Shown: positions 14,917 through 24,888, numbered from the stretch's first letter. The stretch is 64,000 nt of DNA from an uncultured Bacteroides sp. (GCA_900543205.1 UQQM01000009.1:11081-75080); one strand, 5' to 3'. Notes: generated by a model from the sequence alone, not told the origin. Program-made: numbers and translations.

Positions 14917-17262
14917 AACAGTCTTATTATTCTTGTTGTCATTTCCAGCCTCTCCGCCCGTTTCCGGTCCGGCACCTGCGGGAGCGCAGCCGTCTTCCTC
15001 CCTGGCAGGGACGGCCCGGCGTTTCGGATATATCCTTGCGAAATTCAGCCTCAGCGCATTGGTGACCACGCAGAAGCTCGACAGCCCCATCGCGGCGGCG
15101 CAGAAGACAGGGCTCAGGCTCCATCCGGTCAGGGAGAGCAGCACGCCCGATGCCAGCGGGATTCCGCATACATTGTAGAAGAACGCCCAGAAGAGGTTCT
15201 CCTTGATGTTGAGCAGGACCTTGCGGCCCAGACGTATGGCAGCGGGCACATCGGAGAGACGGCTCTTCATAAGCACCACGTCGGCCGCATCCACCGCCGC
15301 GTCCAGACCGGAACCTATGGCGATGCCGACATCGGCCGCAGTGAGCGCAGGGGCGTCGTTCACCCCGTCCCCGACCATCGCCACCACACCGTGACCGCGC
15401 ATTTCACGCACCCTTTTCTCCTTTCCGTCCGGCAACAGTCCGGCCACGACTTCATCCACTCCGGCAGCGTCCCCTATGGTCTTCGCGGTACGCTCGTTGT
15501 CACCGGTCAGCATGACCACGCGGATGCCCATCTCCCTGAGCTCGGCCACAGCCTCCCTGCTGTCTTCGCGGAGCACGTCCGCGACAGCTATCGTGCCCGC
15601 ATATCTTCCGGCATAGCAGAAATATACGGGAATCTTCCCGGCATCGGCAAGCGCCTCGCCCTGGCGTTTCGCGTCATCCGGAATCCTGGACCAGGCCGAC
15701 GCGAAAGCGAGGTTGCCCCCGGCTATGAGTCTTCCGTCCGCTACCCCGGCCAATCCCCCTCCGGGGAAGGTCTCGAAGTCGCCCACCTCCGGACATCTGA
15801 ATCCTGATGCCGCAGCCTTTGCGCATATCGCCTTCGCGAGAGGGTGTCCGCTCTTCATCTCCAGCGAACATGCCAGCTTGAGCAGCTTGTCCGCGGAAAA
15901 GCCCTTATGGGGCAATATGTCCGTAACTTCAGGCGTGCCGGAAGTCAGGGTACCCGTCTTGTCCAGCACCACCGTGCGAATCTTTCCGGCCCGCTCCAGG
16001 GCTGTGGCGTTCTTGAACAATATTCCGTTGCGGGCTCCGTTGCCGGCGCCAGTGACTATCGCCACGGGGGTCGCCAGACCCAATGCGCAGGGACAGCTCA
16101 CCACGAGCACCGCCACCGCGTGCGACAGCGCCGCTCCCACGGTCTCCCCCGCAATCAGCCATCCTGCGAATGTCGCGAGGGCAATCAGGATGACGGCAGG
16201 AACGAACACCGACGAAACCTTGTCCGCGATTCTGGCTATGGGCGCCTTGGTGGCGGAAGCGTCGCTTACCAGTCTGATTATCTTCGAAAAAGTCGTGTCC
16301 TCGCCCACTCTGGAGGCCTTGCAGCGCAGGAAGCCGGATATGTTGACGGTCGCCGCCGAAACTTCGGAGCCGGCGGACTTGTCCACGGGCAGGCTCTCAC
16401 CTGTCAGGGCGGATTCATTTACCGCGCCGCTTCCTTCCAGCACCACCCCGTCCACCGGTATGCTCTCCCCGGGACGGACCACGAAGACGTCGCCCTTCTT
16501 CACCAGCCCGACCGGGACTTCGGTCTCAGCTCCGTCCCTGACCACCACGGCCTTCCCGGGAGAGAGGCTGACGAGGGCCTTGAGAGCGTCGGTGGTCCTG
16601 CCCATGGAGCGGGCCTCCAGCATCTTGCCGACCGAAATCAGGACCAGTATCATCGCGGAGCTGTCGAAATAGAGGCCGTCCATATATCCGGCGGCCGCAG
16701 AATCGCCTCCGGAAGCCGAAGCGGATGTCATCAGGAACAGCGTCACGAGGCTGTAGGCGAAAGCCGCGCCGGAGCCGAGGGCTATCAGCGTGTCCATGTT
16801 CGGCGAACCGTGGAACAGGGAACGGAAACCTCCCCTGAAGAATTCGGCGTTGATCACCAGCACCGCAGAAGCGAGCAGCAGCTGCAGAAGACCGGCACCC
16901 GTGCAGTTGTTTCCGAAGAAGGCAGGAAGCGGCCAGCCCCACAGCATCACGCCCATGGACAGGTACATCAGCGGCAGGAGGAACACGAGCGAGAGCAGGA
17001 GCCGCCTCGCGAGCAGCCTGTATCTGGGAACGGGATCTGAGGGTACGTCCTCCTGTCCCCCGGCCCCCTTGCGCGAAGCATGGTAGCCCGCCTTTTCGAC
17101 CGCAGCGACGATTTCGGCGTCCGGGGCACCGCCTTCTATATTCATTGAACCTGTCACCAGGCTGACCGAGCATGACTCCACTCCCTCAAGCCTGGACACG
17201 GCCTTCTCCACATGCGCGACGCAGGCGGAGCAGGTCATTCCGGTGACGTTGAACTGTCTCAT
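14704..17262 (-). CDS. copA: Copper-type P1B ATPase CopA with N-terminal HMA and fused C-terminal CopZ-like HMA domain
   Basis: The 852-residue protein has an N-terminal metal-binding domain (MTCSACV, C11/C14), paired membrane helices, an actuator domain with TGES, the transmembrane metal site C390-P-C392, the phosphorylation motif D434-KTGT, and the ATP-binding GDGVNDAP hinge. It exports Cu(I) from the cytoplasm at ATP cost. Unusually, after the last membrane helices a linker leads into a complete second HMA domain from M783 ([16 protein letters not shown]794/C797), which looks like a whole CopZ chaperone fused in frame. Copper rather than silver or other metals is the usual reading of CPC plus MxCxxC. 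No regulator gene is adjacent. Confidence 0.93.
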   Translation of the reverse strand: MRQFNVTGMTCSACVAHVEKAVSRLEGVESCSVSLVTGSMNIEGGAPDAEIVAAVEKAGYHASRKGAGGQEDVPSDPVPRYRLLARRLLLSLVFLLPLMYLSMGVMLWGWPLPAFFGNNCTGAGLLQLLLASAVLVINAEFFRGGFRSLFHGSPNMDTLIALGSGAAFAYSLVTLFLMTSASASGGDSAAAGYMDGLYFDSSAMILVLISVGKMLEARSMGRTTDALKALVSLSPGKAVVVRDGAETEVPVGLVKKGDVFVVRPGESIPVDGVVLEGSGAVNESALTGESLPVDKSAGSEVSAATVNISGFLRCKASRVGEDTTFSKIIRLVSDASATKAPIARIADKVSSVFVPAVILIALATFAGWLIAGETVGAALSHAVAVLVVSCPCALGLATPVAIVTGAGNGARNGILFKNATALERAGKIRTVVLDKTGTLTSGTPEVTDILPHKGFSADKLLKLACSLEMKSGHPLAKAICAKAAASGFRCPEVGDFETFPGGGLAGVADGRLIAGGNLAFASAWSRIPDDAKRQGEALADAGKIPVYFCYAGRYAGTIAVADVLREDSREAVAELREMGIRVVMLTGDNERTAKTIGDAAGVDEVVAGLLPDGKEKRVREMRGHGVVAMVGDGVNDAPALTAADVGIAIGSGLDAAVDAADVVLMKSRLSDVPAAIRLGRKVLLNIKENLFWAFFYNVCGIPLASGVLLSLTGWSLSPVFCAAAMGLSSFCVVTNALRLNFARIYPKRRAVPAREEDGCAPAGAGPETGGEAGNDNKNNKTVMKKTLKIEGMMCANCERHVVKALEALPGVESASASHADGTASVELGAEVSDSDLRKAVEEEAGYRLLGIE

Positions 17263-17399
17263 CTGAATCTATTAATACCAACGCCGGCGAAAATACAAAA
17301 TATCCTCCAATCCGCCGCGTTCCGGGAACAATTTGCAATCCCGTTGCGGAAACGGGGGCGAAGCTCCGGCGGCAGGACCAGAATCAGCGGAAAATTGCG

Positions 17400-17407
17400 T
17401 AAGTTTG
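17400..17407 (+). promoter_or_regulatory. -7 element before the exported protein at 17423
   Basis: TAAGTTTG matches TAnnTTTG. It lies 15 bp before the ATG at 17423, which supports that start over the upstream in-frame Met codons at 17333 and beyond. No convincing -33 TTG is seen. Confidence 0.45.
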
Positions 17408-17422
17408 CAGAAAAGAGACGCC

Positions 17423-18286
17423 ATGAAGACAAGACTCATGCTGGCGGCTTCGGCGGCAGTCGTCCTGGTCTTCGGCCCCGGGGCTGGGGCCCAGACCGCC
17501 ACCAGCCTTTTCCGGCTGACCGACAGCCTGCAAGTCAGCGAGATAGCTTCCGCCCGGGCCGTACAGTACTATTCCACAGGCCACCACGGCCCGGCGATAG
17601 AGAATTCCGCCTGCGCCCTGCGCATCTATTTCAACGACAGCGGAGCCATCGACGTATATTCGAAAAGCGGCGCCCGGATGGAGCTGCTAGAATATCTGTG
17701 GTATCCCGACAGCACGCAGCAGAAGGAAGAAGGGGCCGGACGGGACGAATATCTTGTCGGCAGGACCCTCGGGCTCGGCGGCATCGCTCTGTGGGACGGG
17801 AACGAGGTCGTAAGGCTCAGGGCCACCGGCGGACGGACGGCGCGCACAGGAAAAATCCGGGGCGGCTCATTCGCCGAGATGACCGCCTGCGGAGTCCACT
17901 ACATGGACGGTCTCGTGGACATCTCCATACGCATAGAGATGAAGGACAGGAGCCGTGTCGCCAAGGTGACCGCCACCGAAATCAACGGCAAGAAGGTGCA
18001 GTTCGTCACCGGAATAAACTATCATGACGGGGAGCAGGTGGAATACGGCCGCAAATATATCGCGGTATGGGGCGTCCATCCCATGAATCCGGGCGGGAAG
18101 CCTGTCTCCATAGGCGCCGGAATGCGGTTCCGGCCCGGCAGGTTCGTGATGACGGAGCGGACCGGCGATGAGGTGCTCATAGTCTCCAGGCCCACCGATG
18201 AGATAAGCACTGAGATAATCGCCGCCTCCAGCCTTGAGGAGGAGCTGGGCACGGCAGGGGAATTCTTCAAGTACATGAGGAAATAA
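17423..18286 (+). CDS. Exported protein of unknown function
   Basis: The start at 17423 gives 287 residues with a good signal peptide (MKTRLMLAASAAVVLVFG...GAGA|Q). The longer in-frame version from 17333 would bury the signal and begins upstream of the -7 element. The mature part is a mixed beta-rich soluble protein with no catalytic motif I recognise. One segment (SIRIEMKDRSRVAKVTATEI) alternates like beta-strands. It is divergent from copA and is followed by another small exported protein. I do not recognise a family with confidence. Confidence 0.7.
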   Translation: MKTRLMLAASAAVVLVFGPGAGAQTATSLFRLTDSLQVSEIASARAVQYYSTGHHGPAIENSACALRIYFNDSGAIDVYSKSGARMELLEYLWYPDSTQQKEEGAGRDEYLVGRTLGLGGIALWDGNEVVRLRATGGRTARTGKIRGGSFAEMTACGVHYMDGLVDISIRIEMKDRSRVAKVTATEINGKKVQFVTGINYHDGEQVEYGRKYIAVWGVHPMNPGGKPVSIGAGMRFRPGRFVMTERTGDEVLIVSRPTDEISTEIIAASSLEEELGTAGEFFKYMRK

Positions 18287-18317
18287 CCCCGTGTGAAGAA
18301 AAAAAATCCGCCACGGC

Positions 18318-18350
18318 TTGCGCCTTTCAGAAATATTTTTACTAACTTTA
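18318..18350 (+). promoter_or_regulatory. Promoter before the exported protein at 18376
   Basis: TTG (18318-18320) and TAACTTTA (18343-18350) are 22 bp apart, one base off TAnnTTTG in the -7 element. The 5' UTR would be about 18-20 nt. Confidence 0.4.
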
Positions 18351-18375
18351 GAGAGGACAATAAAAATATTGACTT

Positions 18376-19086
18376 ATGAAAACCTGTATCTTGACATTCG
18401 TCGTACTCCTGTCCGCCGCCGTATCCGTCTCCGCGCAGGAACTGCGGTTCAGCCGCGCCCAGATTGACAGCATAATAGCGCAGGCGGCGGTGACCTACGA
18501 GTGCCCCACCATCGACAGCATCAGGCTCGAAGGTACTGTGGAGGACCTGGCAGCCAGGTTCAAGGAAAAAGGCTGGACAAATCCCTTCAGCAGGTTCCCG
18601 GAGCGGGAACTCGAGAAGGCCGGCTTCCCCAAGAAGACCAGAAACAGCAACGGAGTGCTGCTCGAGGGCGTCTGCCTGGACAGGAAGGCAAAGCTGATTC
18701 TTTATCCAATCTCTCCCGAGAACAGGGAGGTGGCCTACGCCGCGCTGATGTTCTCGAGCGACGAAAAGACCATAGGGCAGTTCATAATCAACGATGTCAT
18801 GCCCCTCGTGCACCGCTATGAAGGGAAATACGGAGAATTCTCCGTCTGCGACCTGAACGAGCGCTTCGAGAAATGCGGATGGGACGCCACGCGGGAGGAA
18901 TACGGAAGCATGCAGCACATAGTCACATTCGAATTCGAAGCCCCCGAGGTTATTCTGAGGTCACAGACCGGGCCTGACGGCAGTTTCGTGGTCGTTGTGC
19001 ACTATGTCAACAAAATCAACCTCGCCACCCATTTCCTGGAGACGCCCCGCGACTACCATCATCATCCCCGCCGCCATCCCCGCTGA
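18376..19086 (+). CDS. Exported protein of unknown function
   Basis: The 236-residue protein has a clear signal peptide (MKTCILTFVVLLSAAVSVSA|Q). The mature chain is charged, with two possibly repeated small motifs (DLAARFKEKGW and DLNERFEKCGW), which hint at a duplicated fold. The last 11 residues are His/Pro/Arg-rich (DYHHHPRRHPR). They may be a genuine tail or the result of a shifted stop. It has its own promoter and ends before a hairpin shared with the convergent nrdG. No function can be assigned. Confidence 0.7.
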   Translation: MKTCILTFVVLLSAAVSVSAQELRFSRAQIDSIIAQAAVTYECPTIDSIRLEGTVEDLAARFKEKGWTNPFSRFPERELEKAGFPKKTRNSNGVLLEGVCLDRKAKLILYPISPENREVAYAALMFSSDEKTIGQFIINDVMPLVHRYEGKYGEFSVCDLNERFEKCGWDATREEYGSMQHIVTFEFEAPEVILRSQTGPDGSFVVVVHYVNKINLATHFLETPRDYHHHPRRHPR

Positions 19087-19116
19087 CCCCGCCAGGGCGT
19101 CACTCCAGTCAAATAA

Positions 19117-19148
19117 GAAGACCGGCCGCAGCAGGCGAACCGGTCTTC
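19117..19148. terminator. Hairpin between convergent genes (18376 gene and nrdG)
   Basis: A 9-bp perfect stem (19117-19125 with 19140-19148) has a 14-nt loop and lies between two converging stop codons. T-runs are weak on both sides, so efficiency is uncertain. Confidence 0.45.
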
Positions 19149-19169
19149 GGAAAATATGGAAGTTGAAAA

Positions 19170-19628
19170 TCATCTGTGCTTGTGCCAGAAGCGTGAGGTT
19201 ATGTCCTCACGGTGATAGTACATCCTCTGGTTGGTGGAGGCTTCGCTGAGCGGCCCGAGGGCCTCGACGTATGGCCCGACCTTCACGAAGTCGAAAGCCT
19301 CATAAATCTCCTCCTCGACTTCCTGCCGGCCCGAATACAGGGCAAGTTCCAGATCCGGATGCGCGGCGCGCAGATGCGCCGCGAGCTTCATCAGAGCCTC
19401 ATGGTCATTGCCCTCCCCGAGAAACAGGAAGCAGTTGACTCCGAAATTGTCCTCCACGAGCCTGTCGGCCTCCGCCGCCGTGAGCTCCTTCCCGAGATCC
19501 AGTTTGAGGAAGGAGGAATGGCATCCGGGACACGAGCCCTGGCAGTTGGGAATCTCCACCGCCAGGGTCACTCTGTCCGGAACCTCCTCCAGCACCACGT
19601 CTGTGAGTTCGGGAATGTACTTTATCAT
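19170..19628 (-). CDS. nrdG: Anaerobic ribonucleotide reductase activating protein (radical SAM)
   Basis: The 152-residue protein has the radical SAM cluster motif C29-QGS-C33-PG-C36. It uses S-adenosylmethionine to create the glycyl radical in NrdD under anaerobic conditions. It is somewhat short for NrdG, but the cluster, the GEGND block and the downstream VGPYVE motif are in place. Its start overlaps the nrdD stop by 4 bp, so the pair is translationally coupled. Confidence 0.93.
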   Translation of the reverse strand: MIKYIPELTDVVLEEVPDRVTLAVEIPNCQGSCPGCHSSFLKLDLGKELTAAEADRLVEDNFGVNCFLFLGEGNDHEALMKLAAHLRAAHPDLELALYSGRQEVEEEIYEAFDFVKVGPYVEALGPLSEASTNQRMYYHREDITSRFWHKHR

Positions 19629-21835
19629 ATCCTGACGTCCTTCTTGGCGTAGAAGCGGTGCTCCGCCTCGACCTGGCGCGGCTCGGCGAAGGAAGACACG
19701 CGCTTGAGATAGCCTATCACCCTGGTGAGGTAGTCTATGTTCTTGCTACCGCACTTGGGGCAGGATTCGAGCGTGTCCTTGCTTATATATCCGCACTCGT
19801 TGCAGACCGTGTTGCGCACGTTGAAGGTGAAATAGTTGGTTCCGTAGTGCGCGGCCACGTTCAGCAGCTGGCGGTACTGCTCCTTCGTAAGGTGCTCCTG
19901 CAGGTTCATGTGCAGGGCCGAACCGCCGTCAAGATACTTCACGAAGTTGTCGCCGTGCAGCTTGAACTTGTCGATCACCGAAACGTTCACGTCCTCGGGA
20001 TTGTAGAAATACGAGCTGTAGAGATTGTGCTTGGAAGACACGAAATAGCCGTCCTTCTTGTCCCACTTGTAGTTCTTGGCGGCGAGGTTCTCGGCAGGGA
20101 CGAACTCGGTGTTGAACATCGCCTCCTTGGTGCGGTCCTTCCTGTTGCAGATGTTAATGGTCTCGAGTATGCGGTTCACGAAATCGTTGTAGCTGCTGTT
20201 GGGGGTTATGTCGAGTCCGAGGAACTCCGCAGCCTCGGTGAGTCCGTTCACGCCGACCGTCAGGTACTGCTTCTTCATGTCTATGAAGCCGGCCTTGTAG
20301 ACATCGAGCATGTCGGCCTTGAGGAAGTCCTTGATAATCTCGTTGAAGGCCAGCTGGTACTTGTGCACCCTCTCGGTCATCTCGGTGAGGTCCTTGCAGA
20401 TATAGTTGTTGTAGAGGTCGTCCTTGTCGAAGAAATGCACGTTGGGGTCGAGCGGCTTGCCGGCGGGTAGGGAGATGCCTCTGCGCTCGCGGAAATACCT
20501 GCGCACGGAATCCTGGATCAGGCGGTTGAGGTTTATGGTCATCACGGACTTGGAACCGGTGGCCACGGAAGCAGTGCCCATGGAATACTGGTGGGTGGTG
20601 TGGTTGTGCTCGGTATCCTCCTTGTCCTGCAGGTCCTTTAGGCTGTTGCGCAGGCGGCAGCAGCTCGACAGGGAGTCAGGGCTGTTGGAAATGTAGCAGA
20701 AGAAGCTGTGGCCCTTTGACCACATCTCTGCAGTGAAGTCGGCGTAGTCCTTGTCGAGATAGTCGTCACCGCCGTCGGTCAGCAGGGCCATCGTCTCCAC
20801 GGGGAAGGTCAGGATGTAGTGGTTCCTCTCCTCGTTGAACCAGTTCATGAAATGCTTCTGCAGCCAGTCGAGGGTCTCCCACCTGGGGGCGCTGCCGTCA
20901 GGGAAGCGGAAATCGCCGAAAACTCCCTGGAAATAGTTCTTGTCGAAGTAGCTTATGTTCCAGAAAACGGTCTGGTAGCCCCTGTTGCCGGCGGGCATGT
21001 TCATCGAATGCACGACCTGCTGGAAATAGTTGTCTATTACCTTGACCAGGGTGCGCTTCTTGACGTTGAGCTCCACCACGTCCTCGAGATGCTCGAGATA
21101 GTCGTCGCCGTAGTCCTTGCGCAGGAAGTAGTCGAAATACACCAGGAACTCCGGCGTTGCCACGGCCCCCATGAACTGGGAGGATATGGAATAGACGAGG
21201 TTGATGAATTCCCCGCAGAAGGACTTGAGGTCAGTGGGCGCGACTGACACGCCTCCGAGCTCTTTGAGACCGCTCGTCAGGAAGGGATACATGGTGATGG
21301 CGACGCAGTAGGGGAAGCCGGGAGTCCCGCTCTCGTCATGCTTGTAGAGCACGTGGGTGTTCAGATCCTTGAGATAGCGGTCGGCGAGCGCACGTCCGTA
21401 GAGCCGCCTTATCTTGTCGCACATGATGTAGCGGTTCTGCTTGATGTTGTTCTCCTTGTAGAGCTCGTTGCCGAGGGTCACGATGTTCTTGCGCGTGACA
21501 TTGGCGTTGGAGTCGAACTTTGAGCCCGTGGCGGCGTTGGACGCCGCGATGTAGTCCCTTATGAAGTCGCGCTTCCTGCGGAGGTCTATGCCTTCGTCGA
21601 AAGTCTGGATGTAGGCGTGGGCGACTTTCTTGTTCACCGACATCAGCGACTCCTCCACCTGGCGGCGGATTTCGGCGCTGGTGATGCCTTCATAGATGTA
21701 GAGATTGTTGATGATGGATACCACTACCGCATCGTCACAGTACTCGTTGGCAGTCTTGTAAGCTTCGTGTATACCTCTGGCCAATTTTGCCTTGTCATAC
21801 TCCTCGACAGAACCGTTTGTCTTACGAACGTCCAT
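19625..21835 (-). CDS. nrdD: Anaerobic ribonucleoside-triphosphate reductase
   Basis: The 736-residue protein opens with an ATP-cone allosteric domain (VRKTNGSVEEYDKAKLARGI). A ten-stranded barrel body follows, then a C-terminal zinc site (CNECG...CPKCG) and the glycyl-radical loop RVIGYLKRV with Gly708. It makes deoxynucleotides from NTPs without oxygen, which fits an anaerobic life style. It is transcribed with nrdG. A 19-bp palindrome lies 53 bp upstream of the start and is a candidate regulator site. Confidence 0.97.
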   Translation of the reverse strand: MDVRKTNGSVEEYDKAKLARGIHEAYKTANEYCDDAVVVSIINNLYIYEGITSAEIRRQVEESLMSVNKKVAHAYIQTFDEGIDLRRKRDFIRDYIAASNAATGSKFDSNANVTRKNIVTLGNELYKENNIKQNRYIMCDKIRRLYGRALADRYLKDLNTHVLYKHDESGTPGFPYCVAITMYPFLTSGLKELGGVSVAPTDLKSFCGEFINLVYSISSQFMGAVATPEFLVYFDYFLRKDYGDDYLEHLEDVVELNVKKRTLVKVIDNYFQQVVHSMNMPAGNRGYQTVFWNISYFDKNYFQGVFGDFRFPDGSAPRWETLDWLQKHFMNWFNEERNHYILTFPVETMALLTDGGDDYLDKDYADFTAEMWSKGHSFFCYISNSPDSLSSCCRLRNSLKDLQDKEDTEHNHTTHQYSMGTASVATGSKSVMTINLNRLIQDSVRRYFRERRGISLPAGKPLDPNVHFFDKDDLYNNYICKDLTEMTERVHKYQLAFNEIIKDFLKADMLDVYKAGFIDMKKQYLTVGVNGLTEAAEFLGLDITPNSSYNDFVNRILETINICNRKDRTKEAMFNTEFVPAENLAAKNYKWDKKDGYFVSSKHNLYSSYFYNPEDVNVSVIDKFKLHGDNFVKYLDGGSALHMNLQEHLTKEQYRQLLNVAAHYGTNYFTFNVRNTVCNECGYISKDTLESCPKCGSKNIDYLTRVIGYLKRVSSFAEPRQVEAEHRFYAKKDVRI

Positions 21836-21887
21836 AATATTTCTTTTATTGTCAATCAGTTGAACTTATCCCGGCAGAAACTCCACG

Positions 21888-21906
21888 ATTTAGAAACATT
21901 CTAAAT
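21888..21906. promoter_or_regulatory. 19-bp palindrome upstream of nrdD
   Basis: ATTTAGAA-ACA-TTCTAAAT is a perfect inverted repeat. On the reverse strand it lies about 20 bp upstream of a weak -7 candidate (TAAGTTCA, 21861-21868), overlapping the expected -33 region. It does not match the NrdR box or the FNR/HcpR half-sites I know. Confidence 0.5.
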
Positions 21907-22048
21907 GCGGGGACGCAAGGCATCACAAATTTAAACATAAAATGTCCAGCCCGGCAAGCTTCCCCGGACCATGGCCGCCGAAGTTTTCAACAAAGTTATG
22001 AACAATGGCCCCCTGTCCGTCCGGAGGCCGTTTTGTATATAAAATTTG

Positions 22049-22056
22049 TAAATTTG
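22049..22056 (+). promoter_or_regulatory. -7 element immediately before the MATE gene
   Basis: TAAATTTG is an exact TAnnTTTG match, only 7 bp before the ATG at 22064. A start point 5-8 nt downstream would give a leaderless or nearly leaderless mRNA. Confidence 0.5.
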
Positions 22057-22063
22057 CAGCCCG

Positions 22064-23476
22064 ATGGCTGAAAGCAAGGACATACTTCTCGGCAAATTGA
22101 GGACGGGAGCCGAAATGAGCGGGCGCGAGCAGTTCAAGCTCACGCTGCTGCTCGCCTTCCCCTCCATCATGGCCCAGCTGTCCATGTGCCTGATGAGCTA
22201 CATCGACGCTGCCATGGTGGGCAGGCTGGGTTCGGCGGAGGCGGCCGCAATCGGGCTGGTGAGCACGTCGACCTGGATACTCGGCAGCTTCTGCTACGCC
22301 AACAGCTCGGGATTCAGCGTGCAGATAGCCCACCGCTGCGGGGCCAGGGATTTCCGGGGTGCGTCCGGAATCTTCCGCCAGGGCATGCTCACGGTGCTGA
22401 TGGTCAGCCTCGCCCTCGCCCTGCTCGGAATCTCGCTCAGCGGACCGCTTCCCGGATGGCTCGGCGGTTCGGAGGAGATTCGCTCCGACGCGTCCGCATA
22501 CTTCCGCATCTACTCGATGTTCCTGCCCGCCTACCAGCTCGCGATACTCTGCCAGGGCTCTCTGGTGGCCAGCGGCAACACCAAGATACCCGGCATCACC
22601 AGCATCAGCATGTGCGTGCTTGACGTAGGCTTCAACTACCTGTTCATATTCAAACTGGGCATGGGCGTCCCCGGAGCCGCGATAGGCACGGGTCTGTCCA
22701 TGCTCTGCGCCGGACTTTTCCTGCTGGCGTACATCTTCAGCACGAGCAGAGAACTCGGAGGCCGCAGGTTCCTGACAGAAAAGGACGAAGCCGGGCCCAG
22801 ACGCCCCTGCGACCGCAGGGAAATCTACCGGAACGCATTCGGAATCACCTGGCCGCTGTGGCTGCAGAACCTCGTCTCGAGAGGGGCCTACATAGCCGCC
22901 ACGGTGATAGTCGCGCCGCTGGGCACGATCGCGATTGCCGCCAACTCCTTCGCCATCATAGCCGAAGGTTTCTGCTACCTGCCCGGCTACGGCATGCAGG
23001 ACGCGGCCACCGCCCTGATAGGACAGAGCCTGGGAGCCCGGCGCAGGCAGACCGCCCGCCGCTTCGCCAGGATAACGATAGCCTCCGGAGCCGCCATGAT
23101 GACCTTCCTGGCCGTGCTGATGTGGGTGTTCGCCTACGGGATCATGGGCATGATGAGCCACGACCCGGAAGTCATCGAGCTCGGAGCGAAGTGCCTGAGG
23201 ATCGAGGCCTGGGCGGAACTCCTCTACGGTGTCAGCATAGTCGCATACGGCTGCTGCGTGGGAGCCGGCGACACCCTGGTGCCCTCGGCAATCAACCTGC
23301 TGAGCATGTGGGTGATAAGGCTGGGGCTCGCCCTGGTCCTGATTCCCCGGATGGGCCTGCTCGGATACTGGACGGCGATGGCCATAGAGCTCAGCGTCAA
23401 GGGCATCATATTCGCCGTCAGAATCCGTGGCGGCAGATGGATGCACACGAGGCTCACCGAAGAGGGCGCCTCCTGA
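22064..23476 (+). CDS. MATE-family multidrug/toxin efflux transporter
   Basis: At 470 residues with about 12 hydrophobic helices in two similar halves, this fits the MATE (NorM/DinF-like) family. Family-like segments include YIDAAMVGRLGSAEAAAIGL in helix 2 and PGYGMQDAATALIGQSLGA in the second half. These transporters exchange cations or drugs for Na+ or H+ at the inner membrane. The substrate cannot be told from sequence. It is divergent from nrdD and followed by purA, which has its own promoter, so it looks monocistronic. Confidence 0.92.
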   Translation: MAESKDILLGKLRTGAEMSGREQFKLTLLLAFPSIMAQLSMCLMSYIDAAMVGRLGSAEAAAIGLVSTSTWILGSFCYANSSGFSVQIAHRCGARDFRGASGIFRQGMLTVLMVSLALALLGISLSGPLPGWLGGSEEIRSDASAYFRIYSMFLPAYQLAILCQGSLVASGNTKIPGITSISMCVLDVGFNYLFIFKLGMGVPGAAIGTGLSMLCAGLFLLAYIFSTSRELGGRRFLTEKDEAGPRRPCDRREIYRNAFGITWPLWLQNLVSRGAYIAATVIVAPLGTIAIAANSFAIIAEGFCYLPGYGMQDAATALIGQSLGARRRQTARRFARITIASGAAMMTFLAVLMWVFAYGIMGMMSHDPEVIELGAKCLRIEAWAELLYGVSIVAYGCCVGAGDTLVPSAINLLSMWVIRLGLALVLIPRMGLLGYWTAMAIELSVKGIIFAVRIRGGRWMHTRLTEEGAS

Positions 23477-23508
23477 GCCTTCCGCAGCCGGACTCCATGC
23501 AGAAGCCG

Positions 23509-23538
23509 TTGCCGTTTCAGAATATTTCCGTATCTTTA
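23509..23538 (+). promoter_or_regulatory. purA promoter
   Basis: TTG (23509-23511) and TATCTTTA (23531-23538) are 19 bp apart, a near-consensus pair with one mismatch in the -7 element. The 5' UTR would be about 55-60 nt. Confidence 0.55.
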
Positions 23539-23600
23539 AAGTTCGTAATCCGGCACGCAGGTACGGCTGCCGCACTTGAAATCACATACCATTCTATAAG

Positions 23601-24866
23601 ATGAAGAAACTTGATGTAGTGCTCGGGCTCCAATGGGGCGACGAGGGCAAAGGTAAGGTCGTGGACGTGCTCACTCCCGACTACAAGGTAATAGCACGCT
23701 TCCAGGGAGGGCCGAACGCCGGCCATTCCCTCAAGTTCGACGGAGACGGATTCGTGCTCCACACGGTGCCTTCCGGAATCTTCAGGAAAGACTCCATGAA
23801 CATCATAGGCAACGGGGTCGTGGTGGATCCGGTCATCCTCGTAGATGAAATCCGCGCAATCGAGGCCAAGACAGGGCCCATCACCGGCAAGCTCCAGATT
23901 TCGAAGAGGGCCCAGCTCATCCTCCCCACCCACAGGATGCTGGACGCCGCCAGCGAAGCCGCGAAGGGCAAGTCAAAGATTGGCTCCACCCTCAAGGGCA
24001 TAGGGCCCACCTACATGGACAAGACAGGAAGGAACGGGCTCAGGATAGGAGACATGCTCTCCCCCGAATTCAGGCAGCGCTATGAGGCCCTGAAGCAGAA
24101 GCATCTGGGCATGCTCGCGCAGTACGACTTCAAGTTCGACATCGCCGAATACGAGCAGAAATGGCTGGCCGCCACGGAAGAGCTCAGGCGCTTCGAATTC
24201 ATAGACAGCGAAATCGTGGTGAACCGCTACCTCGACAACGGCGTCTCCATACTCGCGGAAGGCGCGCAGGGCTCTATGCTCGACATCGACTTCGGCACCT
24301 ACCCCTTCGTGACCTCCTCCAACACCATGGCCGCCGGAGTCTGCACGGGACTGGGAATAGCCCCGAGCCGCGTAGGCAAGGTCATAGGAATCTTCAAGGC
24401 CTACTGCACCAGGGTCGGCAGCGGCCCCTTCCCCACCGAACTGTCCGACGAGACGGGCGAAGAGCTCAGGAAAACCGGCAACGAATACGGCGCTACCACA
24501 GGCAGGCCCCGCCGCTGCGGCTGGCTCGACATGGTAGCCCTCAAATACGCCGTGATGATGAGCGGAGTCACCGAACTCATCATGATGAAGGCCGACGTGC
24601 TCAACAGCTTCAAGACCATCAAGGTGGCCACTGCCTACAGGATAGGCGGCGAGCAGGTGGACCACTTCCCCTTCGAATGCGGCGAGGACCTGACCCCGGT
24701 ATACCGCGAATTCAAGGGCTGGGACTGCGACATCCGCGGTGTCCGCAGCTACGAGGACTTCCCCGATGAGCTCAAGGACTACATCTCCTTCATCGAGAAG
24801 GAGACGGGATGCCCGGTGAAAATCATCTCCACCGGTCCCGACCGCAGCGAAATCGTAATACGCTAG
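23601..24866 (+). CDS. purA: Adenylosuccinate synthetase
   Basis: The 421-residue protein has the N-terminal GLQWGDEGKGK P-loop-like motif that binds GTP and IMP, then the GPNAGH segment and the conserved TGRPRRCGWLD loop. It joins IMP and aspartate, using GTP, in the first committed step to AMP. Length and motif order are standard. The rest of the AMP branch (purB) lies 15 kb downstream in the window. It ends with its own terminator and is not part of the ligA operon. Confidence 0.97.
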   Translation: MKKLDVVLGLQWGDEGKGKVVDVLTPDYKVIARFQGGPNAGHSLKFDGDGFVLHTVPSGIFRKDSMNIIGNGVVVDPVILVDEIRAIEAKTGPITGKLQISKRAQLILPTHRMLDAASEAAKGKSKIGSTLKGIGPTYMDKTGRNGLRIGDMLSPEFRQRYEALKQKHLGMLAQYDFKFDIAEYEQKWLAATEELRRFEFIDSEIVVNRYLDNGVSILAEGAQGSMLDIDFGTYPFVTSSNTMAAGVCTGLGIAPSRVGKVIGIFKAYCTRVGSGPFPTELSDETGEELRKTGNEYGATTGRPRRCGWLDMVALKYAVMMSGVTELIMMKADVLNSFKTIKVATAYRIGGEQVDHFPFECGEDLTPVYREFKGWDCDIRGVRSYEDFPDELKDYISFIEKETGCPVKIISTGPDRSEIVIR

Positions 24867-24888
24867 CTGAGGCGCAGACATGCAGGAG

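Noticed and set aside
14704..17262. Two separate genes copA and copZ
   Set aside because: No stop codon separates the ATPase from the C-terminal HMA domain, so one fused gene is annotated, with an internal start noted as a possibility.
21923..23575. 550-codon reverse-strand frame across the MATE gene
   Set aside because: Antisense shadow; the forward MATE gene has a signal-consistent start, helices and a promoter.
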